In this document: positions 9,755 through 20,661 of the stretch, piece after piece
How the letters are laid out: each line of letters opens with the position of its first letter
Position numbering within the stretch: position 1 is the first letter of the stretch
Assembly (NCBI RefSeq): GCF_000687475.1
Contig: NC_057319.1
Location: 3,462,001-3,526,000, forward strand
Length of the DNA: 64,000 bases
Direction: 5' to 3'
DNA from: Ustilaginoidea virens
Lineage: Eukaryota > Ascomycota > Sordariomycetes > Hypocreales > Clavicipitaceae
Made by a program: the position numbers and the translations under genes
The notes under the pieces: model-generated
Told to the model about the DNA's origin: nothing
Database searches by the model: none
What the model saw: the letters and a program-made list of their open reading frames with translations, nothing else

Positions 9755-11102
9755 ATGGATGCTAATATTAATAGACTAGTTACCTGCGTATTCTCTAAAA
9801 GGCTATACCCCATTTCTGCCTGCATTTAATGTGTATATCGGTTCGAGCCTAGTGCGACTCTATATTCCCCTAATTGACCGTATTAGGACCCCGAATATAT
9901 CCGAGCCGAACCCTAGTGGCGGTTAAGCCGTAGGCGGCGCGATAATCCCTATAGAACCTAATATTATAGAAATCCTGCGACCCGCGAGCGGTCTAATTGC
10001 CCTATCTACCGGGCGCTCCAGCCCTTTAGAGCGCAGATGCAAGCTATAGCATACTGCAGGCGACTATTTATTAGAGGGTGATTCCTCCGATAAGGAGCAC
10101 GAATACGCCTATAATAAAAAGTTTTTATGCGAGCGGTATGACTGAAAAATGTAGGCGATTGGTATTCTCCCCGTCTATGTGCGAAAAGGCAAGAGTAAGG
10201 GCTACTCTTACTACTAAGATGCATATAGCTCGTGCGTATAGCTTGACTTCAAGTTTGCCAGCAATCCCAGACTCTAGTGGATCTATTAGGCGCAGATTAA
10301 GGCATATAAAGATAGCACCGCCGTTATTAAACCTGCGTATCCTGCGACCAAGACGACTAAGGCTTGGGCTGCCATCCTCTCGCCCTCCTTTCGGGCCCTT
10401 AATAACTAGTAGTGGCGTGCTATAGCTGCCGACTAAATGACTCCCTGCGTCCCGCGTCTTGCTTTTAGTCCCTACGGTACCGCCGGTAAAGTATTAACCG
10501 ATGTCTCTTAGGCTATAACTCCCTCCTGCCGCCAAGCCGGATCGGTCGTCGATCTGGCCCCTATATTAAGCGTAATATAGGATATATAACGAGAGGCCCG
10601 GGAGTATTACGCCCGGATGGAGCAGTACCTAGCGGCTCCTACCCGGCCCTGTCTGGCCCCCCCTCCTGCCTACCCCTTACTAACCTACTACGCCGGGGAA
10701 CCGCCTACCTATAAGCAGGGTGCGTAGGTTCCCCCAGAGGCCCAGCCGTACTACCCGCCGCAAAATACCCTAATGCTATAGCAGCCCTAGCCGCCGCTGC
10801 TGTAGACCCTGCGGCGTCCTTATCGGGCCCTATTATAGCCCCCCCTATATTCCCCGCATGGTATGTCTCCCGGAATGCTATTATATCGGAGTTGTATGGG
10901 TAACCGTTTGCGTCAGGCCTACTCGCCGTATATACGTCCGACCCCCTATAGATACTACTATAGAGGTTATATACAGCTGCCCCTACTACTACTGCCCCTA
11001 TAGCAGCCGCCGCCGCAGGGGTATGCTGATCCCGATAGTACTAAAGAAGGCCTATATAACGACGAGTATAGTAGTTATAATGCAGGAGAGGGGGGAGGAT
11101 AA
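9755..11102 (+). pseudogene. Antisense reading frame in the 3' region of G1, unknown function
   Basis: On the plus strand, opposite to gag-pol, a protein-like frame runs for about 1.3 kb. A start at ATG 9755 opens one frame (MDANINRLVTCVF); from about 10055 the frame starting at positions divisible by three takes over, so one frameshift or a small intron is needed. In-frame stops are nearly all TAG or TAA where CAG or CAA (Gln) fits, one or two are TGA, as RIP would leave. The middle includes IKAYKDSTAVIKPAYP and the later part is rich in Pro, Tyr and Gln (EYYARMEQYLAAPTRP, EAQPYYPPQ). I recognise no domain. It lies between the chromodomain end of pol and the 3' LTR. It could be an element-specific antisense gene, a captured host gene, or the relic of an older insertion. 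Confidence 0.55.
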
Positions 11103-11141
11103 TACTAGCCCAAGAGAGGGGCATATAAGCTTAATGGTTTA

Positions 11142-11190
11142 TTTTTTTTTTTTTTTTTTTGTTTTAAGGGTTTTTTTTTTTTTTTTTTTT
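11142..11190. repeat. Twin T20 tracts at the end of G1 pol
   Basis: Two runs of about 20 T separated by GTTTTAAGGG. On the element's coding strand they are A tracts just downstream of the chromodomain. G2 shows a shorter T run at the equivalent place (16911-16922), so the tract is an old part of the family. Confidence 0.8.
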
Positions 11191-11199
11191 ATAAGTAGG

Positions 11200-14100
11200 C
11201 GTTTAAGCGTTGTTTATAGGTCCGGTAGACCTCGTTTCGATAGCCTAGAGGGCCTATTATATATACGAATATCACCCTATTTAGTTTTAAATGCCTCTTA
11301 TGCCGCTAAATCTTTAAAGTTTTCTAGGGGTTCCTATATAGGTAAATCGTACCCTTTCTATTTAACTAGTATATTACGGTTCCTACCCCGACTTTAAGCG
11401 TTTTTTGCCGCTAGTATCGCCTTAACCTTATATTCCTCGTATAATTAATTAGAGTTTTATAGGAGGATAAATAGGGGCCCTAGCCTAGTATCGGTTATAG
11501 TCTATATTAGGAGTAGATTAGATGCGGCCTATTCGATAAGGTCGATATAAAAAACTAGGTGGATACCCTTAGGGATATTGAGCCGGATAATAAGTGGGGA
11601 TAGGATAGCGATAATAGTATATTTAGTAGAGACTTAATCGAGCTTCTTATAAAGGCGGTTCGTCTTAATATTCCTTAGGCTGAGCTATATACAATCTCTA
11701 ACCTAAAAACGCTCTACTGGGTAGTATAAATAGTTTATTATATCCTATTATCGTTATTATGCGAAAGCGATAGTAGCTTAGGCTAATTTTCCTCCCTCCT
11801 AGAGGTTGGCTAGGAAGAGAGCCGCCTACCCTTTTAGTGTTTTCGAGCTTAGCGTTACCTCTAAGGCTAGCATAATAGTTAGCATATTAAACCTATTAAA
11901 GAGTCGGTTTAGGCTAAACCCTATTACTAATAATATCTGGTTGTTTAGGGCGAGTTAGTATACTGCGAGGTGCTTAGGCTAGTCGTATTAGTCAAAAGAG
12001 ACTATAATATAGAGGACGGCCTAGACCTTTTGGTTTATTTGTTCTGTACCGCTATTAGTTTAGGGGTGGTATATAGTCGAGAGGAGTTATTTAGTCCCGA
12101 TTGCCTTATAAAGCATCGTTTAGAATTGTCCTATTTAATCTAAGCCTCTATCGCTAATAATCTTATTAGGGAATCTATAGAAGCGCTACTAGCATTATTA
12201 GAATCGCTTTGCGTACTCTTTGGCTATTATAGAGTATATCGCCTCTAGCTAGATATACTTCGATAAGCGGTCGGTAATTACTATAAGGAAGCGCAGGTCG
12301 GAAGAGTTATAGGCGGGGAGGTCTATTATAAAGTCTACTAATATTTGCGATTAGAAATAGTCCGGGATCGGTAAGGGCTATAGTAGACCCTATTGTAGTT
12401 AGCGGCTTTTATGCGCCCTATAGCATTAATAGTTCCGAATAAACCTCGCTACCTTAGATAATATGTTATCGAAATAATAATCCCGTCGCAGTAATTGGAA
12501 GGTAGTATTCTTCCCTAGGTGACCTGCTGTAGGCGAGTTATAGCACCATTAAATCACCGTTATAGTTAGGGGCTCGAACGATGGGAGCTATACCCGCCCC
12601 CGGTAAAGCAATATACTATATGCGTTTAGGATATAATCTGCAATTTATTCCTATATCGCTGCCTCTATAGGGAATCGTTATTTTCTATTCGCTACTGCCA
12701 TCTATCGTGCCTAGTATATACTATCTTTAGATATTGCTTGGTCCTAAAGAGCCTAAAGGTGAGTATCGGTAAAGATATATAGGCCGCGAGGTAGGGTGAC
12801 CTCTAAATCTAAGGTTAGGGTCCTAATGCCTTCTATCCTATTTATATTAAGTATTGAAATAGATAGCGGTTTTAGGATCTAGCCGATTTATAGCTCTGCC
12901 CTATTTGCCTCTTATTCCTATTAAGAAAGCGTATTAGGGTATTAGGCTTATAATCTTAGCCTATACTGAAGATAGAAGTTGAAGAGCGCTAAAGTTTCGG
13001 CCTATTGGGCTTATCGCTTGGATATTTTTTGTAGTTAGGCGAAATACTTTAGGTTCTTATAGTCAGTAAGGATAGTAAAGGGGGAGGCTATTAAGCAGAG
13101 TTCTACTAACTACGCCTTAAGGCAAGAGATAATAGTAAGGAGTTCCTTATCGTATATAGTATAGTTCCATTCCGCGTCCGATAAATAGGCGGAATAGTAT
13201 ACGATAGGGTATAGTATACTATCTTCCCCGACCTACGATAGATAGCCACCGAGGGCTATATTAGAATTATCTGCCTTAAGGACTGTCTCTTTATTAGGAT
13301 CTTATTGAGTGAGAACTAGAGACGATATAAAATACTATTTAAGCGCCTAGAATACCGCCTTTTCTTCGTCTAACTATTAGAATAGAACCCCTTTCTTTAT
13401 TAACCTAACTAAAGGATCGGCGAGGTAGGAGAAGTCTAGGATAAAGTCGCAGTAGAAGTTAGTAAAACCAAAGAAACTATAAATGCCTTTTAATTTTATA
13501 GGTGCTTCCTAGTTCTAAATAGCCTTAATCTTTTCAGGGTCTAGATAGATTTCTTTTCCGGCCATTACGATATATCCTAGGTATTAGACCTCTTTTACTG
13601 CGAAATTATATTTATTAAGATTTAAATTTAAGCCGGCCTTTTATAGTCGTCGAAGGACTTCTTTAATGCGCCCTATATAGTCCGCCTTTAATCCCCTGGT
13701 ATAGATTAGAATATTGTTAAGGTAGGCGGTTATAAAGTCTCTTAGCGTATTCCCTAAGGCCCTATTAATATATTTTTGAAAGGTCGTAGGGGCCCCGGTT
13801 AGGCTAAATGGCATAATAAGCCATTTAAATAGTCCGAATCGTATGCGGAATACAGTTAAGTATTTATCGCCCTCTGCAATATATATCTTATGGAATGCTG
13901 CGCATACGTTAACCTTAGTAAACTATTTCGCCTGGGATAGGGATCGCAATATCTCTTTAATTAAAGGGAAGGGGTATTAGTCTTAGGCTATAACCTTATT
14001 GAGGGCCTGGTAGTTAATATAAAAACGCTACCCGCTATTCCCCTTTCTGGCTAATAGGACTAGTGCCGCTACCGATAAGGAGTTTATTTAGATCTATCCT

Positions 14101-15100
14101 TTATCTATTAGGTTAATTACTTATCTCTAAACCTTAAGTAACTAGTCTCGTAGCATTTTATATAATAGGCCCTAAGGTAGGTCTAGCTAGCTCCCGTCTA
14201 TAGTCTTTTTGAGCCGGATATAGTAATCTAATATGCCTTAGTATAGAGGGAGACTGGAAGCCTTCTCCTTATTAAAGAGGTCGGCGAATTCCTATAATTC
14301 TATTGGGAGTACCTATAGCTCCTGCGATCGTAAGGCGGAGTCTTGATAAGGTGGCAGTATAATACGGAGGATGTGTATTATCTCCTATAAGCTTATCGCA
14401 ATAAAAGAAGTCGACCGGTCCCTAAAGTATTTCGCCTGCTTTAGTATACCGTAGAAGATGGAGCTAAGGATATTTACTGCAGTCAGACCCTATTATCTTC
14501 TCGTCGATTCCTTAATGATAAAGCTACCTACCGATCCGATCTTTAATTAGCACTATTTTGCCTATAGTATGATATTATAATGCTCTATCTAAGGCATCCT
14601 AAGGATAATATTGCGGGTAAGGCCTAAGATAACGTAAAGTATAACTATAGAGGGCTATCTATCGATATCGATCGCTATACGGACGATATAGGTAATAGAG
14701 GAATATATTACCTTATATTCTCCTGAACGGCTTTAAATATCTATTGCCGTTCCGATTTCCCTGCATTATAGCAGGTGGATAGGTTAGAGGCCTAACTATT
14801 ATACTATCTTTTCGCTTATAGTGCTATAGTAGTCACATCCTAAGTCGATTAAGGTATCAATAAAGGTATAGGATTTATATAAGATTGGTACTAAAAAGGG
14901 GTATCTATTTATTCGTTCTGCGATCTCTTTTAATTCCTTCTATGATTAGGCTAGGGTTTGTATATGCATTTTAAGCCTTCTAATGAGACTAGGTTTAAGG
15001 GCTATTCTTTTTCTTAATCTTTATTACTACTTTCGACCTCTACGACTTATAAGTCTAGTAAGGCCACTTTGACTGTATTTGGCCGGATTACTGGCAGTAG
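11200..15100 (-). pseudogene. G1 pol: protease, RT, RNase H, integrase, chromodomain (degenerate)
   Basis: Ty3/gypsy polyprotein, translated right to left. Visible motifs: the RT motif matching RFYINYQALNK at about 14000-14045; the RT active site read as YLNNILIY near 13700-13725, where YLDDILIY is expected (GAC to AAC fits RIP); RNase H over roughly 12950-13450; integrase over roughly 11700-12700. The C-terminal chromodomain at about 11230-11440 is recognisable from NILVK-KGYDLPI-EPLEN, with TAG at the two expected Trp codons. The chromodomain places G1 among chromoviruses, which target chromatin. Stops are spread throughout, so no product is expected. Confidence 0.85.
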
Positions 15101-15109
15101 GTGGTATAT

Positions 15110-16105
15110 ATTCCTCCGATGTTTAGAAGAGCCGTATTGAAGATAAAGACCTTTCTTCCTGCATTCTTTATATTGTTCTATAGAGACCTATATCGCTTTA
15201 GGTAAATTACCCTTCGAGTCTAGTTTATTAATGCCCGATATTTATATATCGCCTTTAGAATCCCGGGTATAAGTTGGTCGGGAATAGGCCAAGCCCGGTT
15301 AGTGGTTAATAGTTAGGCTGGTCTCAATATCGATAGCAATTTATTGGTAGCGGTTTACTACCGAATAGTAATCGTAATAGGAGACCCTAAGGCTAATAAT
15401 CTTATTAGCTATATGAGTATTAAGCGCCGATCGGAGATATTTTAGCTTAACTTCCTTAAGCCAACCGAGACCGCCAATAAGTATAAGTTTTTCCTCGAAT
15501 CGTATAAAGAAGGCGGCAAAAGGTTCCTTAGGGCCCTGGCGTAAGGAGTGCTTAAGCTTAATGATAGCGCGATCCTACTAGTGCGGGTCCTTAAAGAGAC
15601 GTTAGAGGTATTCGAAGAATTTTATTATATTATAATCGCAAGCCGCACTATTCTTAAAGAAGGCTGCGACTTATAATTAGACCGTAGACGATAGGTTCTA
15701 GAAGATAAATATCTATTAAGTCTTCTTGTCTCTAATAAAGTCCCTATCGACCTCGAGCTTATATTGCATAAAGGTCCGCCAGGCTGTAAATATAGCCTTT
15801 TTGCCATTAAAGGGGTCCCCTATTGGGATCGGCTTACGCTTTAGCTAGGTATCCTGAGCAGTAGGGAGGGGGTCGTTCTGTTGTACAATTAGGGCTGGTT
15901 GGGTGGCGTTTTAAGAGCTATTTGACTAGTTCGCAAGGAGGGTCTATAGCGAGGCGGCAACGGCAGCGAGGTATTGCGCGTTAGTCTGCATCTGCGCCTC
16001 TATCTATTATAACCCTGATGCGAGCTGCTCCACTCGGGTATATATATTACATCGGGGGCGTCGTGGTCTTGGGTTATCTGTACCCGTTTCTCCAGGTATA
16101 CTCAT
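15110..16105 (-). pseudogene. G1 gag (degenerate)
   Basis: Begins at the ATG at 16105-16103 (MSIPGETGTDNPRPRRPR). It contains a gypsy-type capsid domain read from FFKNSAACDYN to LRQGPKEPFAAFFIRFEEK, followed by a decayed zinc knuckle (C-x-KKGL...GSSKHRR) at about 15125-15170 in which expected Cys codons read Tyr. Several TAG/TAA codons interrupt it. The Gag of such elements forms the virus-like particle that packages the element RNA. Confidence 0.8.
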
Positions 16106-16171
16106 CTCGATATCTTATATAGCCTGCATTATCGGCTCTATAATGTGAGGTTATAACAGCAAGGCTGAGAG

Positions 16172-16182
16172 AGTCTATTTAA
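16172..16182 (-). promoter_or_regulatory. Putative self-priming primer-binding site of G1
   Basis: On the element strand TTAAATAGACT lies one base inside the 5' LTR end. Its exact reverse complement AGTCTATTTAA occurs inside the same LTR at 16244-16234, just downstream of a C/T-rich stretch typical of fungal transcription starts. If transcription began there, the first 11 nt of the RNA could fold back onto this site, as in Tf1 of fission yeast. I see no tRNA 3'-end match here. Confidence 0.55.
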
Positions 16183-16183
16183 A

Positions 16184-16436
16184 TGTAAAGGACTGGCCCT
16201 AGGGCTACTGCGAATAGGCGTCGAATAAATATATTAAATAGACTAAGGAGGAAAGAGAGAGAACCTAAATAGGGGGCTCTCGATGGTCTATTTAACCATA
16301 CGTTGGCACGGGTCGGGGTCCTGGCGTAGTCCCGTGACCCCGTGCCGCTGACTCATATGACCCTACCTAGGCTAGGCACGGGTGCAGCCCGAGTCCTAGC
16401 CACATTGTGGCGCGGGCGTAGCCCGAGCCCGTGACA
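16184..16436 (-). repeat. G1 5' LTR
   Basis: 253 bp, TGTAAAGG...GTGACA on the plus strand. It is less RIP-altered than the left LTR (it keeps GTTGGCACG and CGTGACCCCG). It contains TTAAATAGACT at 16234-16244. Confidence 0.92.
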
Positions 16437-16441
16437 GTTTC

Positions 16442-16909
16442 GTATATTAGGTCACCCCTATTATACCCGCGCTTTATACTCTACCTACTTCCCTTTAGTT
16501 AGCGTCCCTACCTTATACCGGAATAGCCTCGCCTTAGGCCCCTATACTGATAATCGCGCCGTAAGCTAAAGCCGGTCCTATTACTACTAGCCTAGCATTA
16601 TAAGTATATCCCTCCAGACCTATTATACCCTATTATAGGTACCTAAGCCATACTTTTCCTAGTCAGTATCTGCTAATTATACTACTAATGCCGCTACTGC
16701 TTTTCCTGCCTTACTATCTAATAGTCCCCCCCCTTCCCTTATATGCCCCCCTATTGAATCTTATAGGAGAGTAAGGGAATACCAATAAGGGTAAAGGTAG
16801 CAGGGGGAGCGGGAATTAAAAAATATAAGGATAAAGCCAGAGTTACTAAGAAATAAAAGATAAATATTAAAACTTACTAAATTGCTTTACTAGAAAAGAA
16901 AAAGATTAG
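16442..16909 (+). other. Unassigned AT-rich stretch, possibly the 3' region of G2
   Basis: Lies between G1 and the recognisable part of G2. One plus-strand frame reads as Tyr/Pro/Ser-rich protein sequence with TAG/TAA at probable Gln positions (for example SVSANYTTNAATAFPALL), reminiscent in style and position of the antisense frame of G1. I could not align the two by eye, so the link is only suggestive. No left LTR of G2 is visible. Confidence 0.35.
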
Positions 16910-18203
16910 TTTTTTTTTTTTTATATATTATTAGACGATATTAAGGTTATAGGTCTGAAATCCAATCCTAAGGCTGTATAGGTCTATTATATATCCGAAT
17001 ATCCCCCTATTTAGCCTTAAATGCCTTTTATATTATTATCTCTAAGAAGTTCTCTAGGGGTTCTTATATAGGTAAATCATATCTTTTCCATTTTATAAGT
17101 ATATTATAGTTCTGCCCCTAACTTTAAGTATTCTTTATAGCTAAAATCTCTTTTATTTTATATTCCTTATATAGCCGATTAGAGTCTTAGGGTAGTATAA
17201 GTAAAAGACTAAGTTATATATTAGTTACCTTTTGGCTTAATAATAGGTTAAAAGCCGCTTATTCGACTAAATTAATATAGAAAACTAGGTAAAAACCCTA
17301 TAGGATATCGAGTTGAATATTAAGTAGAGATAGTATAGCTATAACTATATACTTTGCCGAGACCTAGTCGAGCTTCTTATAAGGCCGGTTTATCTTAATA
17401 TTGCATAAGGTAAGCTATACCTAATCCCCGATTTAAAAACATTCTATTAGATAGCATAAACGGTTAATTGCGTCCTACTACTGCTACTATATAAAGGCGA
17501 TAGCGGCCTAGGCTACTTCCTATCCCTTATAGAGTATAACTAAAAATAGGGCGGCCTGCCTTTTTAGGGTCATTAAACTTAGTATTATATCTAGAGGCGA
17601 TATAACTATTAGAATATTAAATCTATTAAGGAGCCAATTAGGACTAAAACTAGTTACTAATAATATTTGGTTATTTAATGCTAGTTGGCATACCATAAGG
17701 TGTTTTAGCCAGTTATATTGGTTAAAGGAGACTATAATATATAAGATAGCCTAAACCTTTTAGTTTATCCGTTCTATACTACTATTAGTTTAAAGGTAAT
17801 ATACAATCGAGAGGAGTTATTCAGTCCTAACTAAATTATAAAATATAGTCTAAAATTATCCTACCTAATTGGATCCTTAGTCGCTAATAATTTCTTTAGG
17901 GAACTTATAGAAACGCTATTAGCACTATTAGAACCATTCTATATAGTCTTCCGCTTTTATAAAAAGTATTGCCTTAAGCTAGATATACTTCGATAGGCGA
18001 TTAGTAATAACTATAAGGAATCGCGGGTTGGATATATTGCGTATAGGAAGATTTATTATAAAGTCGATGGAAATCTATAATTAAAATCGGTCTAAAATAG
18101 GTAACGGCTACAGTAGGCCTTAGCGCAATTATCGGCTCTTATATGCCCCGCGGCATTAGTAATTCTAGATATATCTCGCTACCGCTAAAGATATATTATT
18201 AAA

Positions 18204-19023
18204 ATAGTTGTTAAAATCCTATAGTAGCCTACTAGGCTGCTGGCCTTATGCCCTACTGGCCTACTAACCTTCTGGCCCTTATACCGCCTCTTGGACTTAT
18301 GGTAGTATTACCTTAGGCCTTTACCTTTTACCTTAAGGATTTTCAGTGGATTATTTACTGTATATCAAGTAAGGTAGGCCTTGTTGAAAAAGGTGTGGCA
18401 TTGCTAAATTAGCGTGGTTGCCTACTAGCGTGGTGGCGGCCTACTAGCGTGGTTGCCTACTAGCGTGGTGGCGGCCTACTAGCGTGGTGTGGCATTGCTA
18501 AATTAGCGTAGTGGCCTACTAGCGTGGTGGCTAGTCTACTAGTGTGGTGGTTAGTCACTAGCGTGGTGGCTAGTTACTAGTGCGGTGACTAGTTACTAGT
18601 GCGGTGGTTAGGGTGGTTGAAAAGGCCCGATATAGTGGGGCTGCTGACGTATTATATACGTGGCAAAGCGAGCATTACGAGGAGCTTTCTTACTGGCTAC
18701 CTTGGATGCCTGGGCCCACCCCTCCTTCGTGTATATATAGGATAGCTTTCCCCCTTCTTTCTAGATAGTAGAAGGGTAGCACAATCGAGTCTGTTAATGC
18801 ACTATATGCCTCTTAACTTCCACCTTCCCTGCGTTTCTGGTTATCTTATATTTGCCTTGCCTTTACACTTGCCCTGCTTTATAGCACTTGTATAGTCTTA
18901 GGACTTAGTGAAAAATCTAGTATTTATACTAAGATTAGTTCACAGGTCGCAGACAGTCTTGTGCCATCTAGCTAGCTAGTAAGGCTTTGCTTTTATAGTG
19001 ACCTTGAGAATTGCAATAATAGT
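18204..19023 (+). mobile_element. Solo Copia-1 LTR (18209-19018, TSD ATAGT)
   Basis: 810 bp starting TGTTAAAATCC and ending TTGCAATA, flanked by ATAGT at 18204-18208 and 19019-19023, inserted in the integrase part of G2. It is the longest Copia-1 LTR seen, because it has more copies of the GCGTGGTGGC/CTACTA repeat (about 18409-18610). Confidence 0.93.
18409..18612 (+). repeat. Tandem repeat array inside the Copia-1 LTR (GTGGTGGC-CTACTAGC units)
   Basis: Roughly ten imperfect units of about 15-20 bp built from CTACTAGCGTGGTGGC and CTAGTTACTAGTGCGGTG. All Copia-1 LTRs have this array with different unit numbers (for example 20088-20222, 25000-25113 and 62162-62278), which explains LTR lengths of 720-810 bp. 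Confidence 0.88.
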
Positions 19024-19884
19024 AATCTCGATATAACAATTAAAATGTAATATTCTTCCCTAAATGACCTACAGTAGGTAATTTATAGTATTACTATATA
19101 ACTGTAGTGGTTAGGGGTTTAAAAGAAGGGAGCTATATCTACCCCTGATAGAAAAGCGCGTTATAAGCATTTAGGGTGTAATCTATAATCTATTCCTTTA
19201 TTAAAGCCTTAATCGGAAAACATCTCTTGCCTTTTACTACTGCTACCTAATATACCCTATATATTTTATCTGCAGCTATAGCCTGATCCTAAAGTGCTTA
19301 AAAGTAAAAGTCGGCGAAAATGCATAAGCTATTAGGTAAGTTAAATCCCAAAGGTATAACTATAGGAACTAATTCGGTAGTTAAGTCTAGGTAGAATATT
19401 AAGATCGATAGCGGTTTTAAGATCTAGCTAATTTTTAGTATTATGCCGCCGGCTTTTTATTCCCGTTAAGATAAAGCATTAAGGTATTAAGCCTATAATT
19501 TTAGCTTATACTGGAGATAGAAATTGAAGAGCGCTAGTATTTCAGCCTATTTAGCCTACCGTTTTAATATTTTATAGGGTTAAGTAAAGTACTTTAGATT
19601 CTTATAGTCTATAAAAATAATAAATAGGGAGGCTATTAATTAGAATTCAGCTAATTATACCTTAAGATAAAAGATAATAGTAAGAAGCTCTTTATCGTAA
19701 ATTATATAGTTTTATTCGGCATCTATTAGGCGTATAGAATAGTATATAATAAGGTAGAGGATTTTATCCTTCCTAATTTAAGAGAGGCAGCTACTAAAAG
19801 CGGTACTAAAGCTATCTATTTTAAGAATTATCTCCTTATTAGGGTCCTATTAAGCGAGAACTAGGTATAAAATAAAGTAATACT

Positions 19885-20620
19885 TGTTAAAATCCTATAG
19901 TAGCCTACTAGGCTGCTGGCCTAATGCCCTACTGGCCTACTAACCTCCTAGCCCTTATACCACCTCTTGGACTTATGGTGGTCTTACCTTAGGCCTTTGC
20001 CTTTTACCTTAGGATTTTCAGTGGATTATTTACTGTATATCAAGTAAGGTAGGCCTTATTAAAAAAAGGTGTGGCATTACTAAATTAGCGTGGTGGGCCT
20101 ACTAGTGTGGTGGCGGCCTACTAGTGTGGTGGCTAGTCTACTAGTGTGGTGGGTAGTCACTAGCGTGGTGGCTAGTTACTAGTGTGGTGACTAGTTACTA
20201 GTGCGGTGGTTAGGGTGGTTGGAAAGGCTGGATATAGTGGGGCTGCTGACGTATTATATACGTGGCATAGCGAGCATTACGGGGAGCTTTCTTACTGGCT
20301 ACCCTGGATGCCTGGGCCCACCCCTCCTTCGTGTATATATAGGATAGCTTTCCCCCTTCTTTCTAGATAGTAGAAGGGTAGCACAATCGAGTCTGTTAAT
20401 GCACTATATGCCTCTTAACTCCCACCTTCCCTGCGTTTCTGGTTATCTTATATTTGCCTTGCCTTTACACTTGCCCTGCTTTATAGCACTTGTATAGTCT
20501 TAGGACTTAGTGAAAAATCTAGTATTTATACTAAGATTAGTTCACAGGTCGCAGACAGTCTTGTGCCATCTAGCTAGCTAGTAAGGCTCTGCTTTTATAG
20601 TGACCTTGAGAATTGCAATA
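19885..20620 (+). repeat. 5' LTR of element A
   Basis: 736 bp, TGTTAAAA to GCAATA, then pol sequence without a primer-binding site. Its partner is 36907-37641. Confidence 0.92.
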
Positions 20621-20661
20621 GCATTACTAACACTAATGCTATACCGGATGACCTAGAAAGC

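Larger units (their letters stand above)
9087..16441 (-). mobile_element. G1: complete Ty3/gypsy chromovirus, RIP-mutated (element 9092-16436, TSD GTTTC)
   Basis: Two 253-bp LTRs (9092-9344 and 16184-16436) bound a 7345-bp element flanked by the duplication GTTTC at 9087-9091 and 16437-16441. It reads on the minus strand, with its 5' LTR on the right. The polypurine tract lies at 9345-9358 (T/C-rich on the plus strand). Order from the 5' LTR: gag, protease, reverse transcriptase, RNase H, integrase, chromodomain, then a reading frame on the opposite strand. All coding regions carry many stops of the CAG-to-TAG or TGG-to-TAG type, so the copy is dead. The LTRs differ mainly by transitions. Confidence 0.92.

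Noticed and set aside
10858..11397. Open frame of 179 codons in G1 in a different frame from the antisense candidate
   Set aside because: It runs through both T20 tracts as poly-Phe and through the chromodomain on the wrong strand; the other frame is more protein-like.
18409..18612. CRISPR-like array of short repeats
   Set aside because: The units are directly adjacent and variable without unique spacers, lie inside an LTR, and the organism is a eukaryote.
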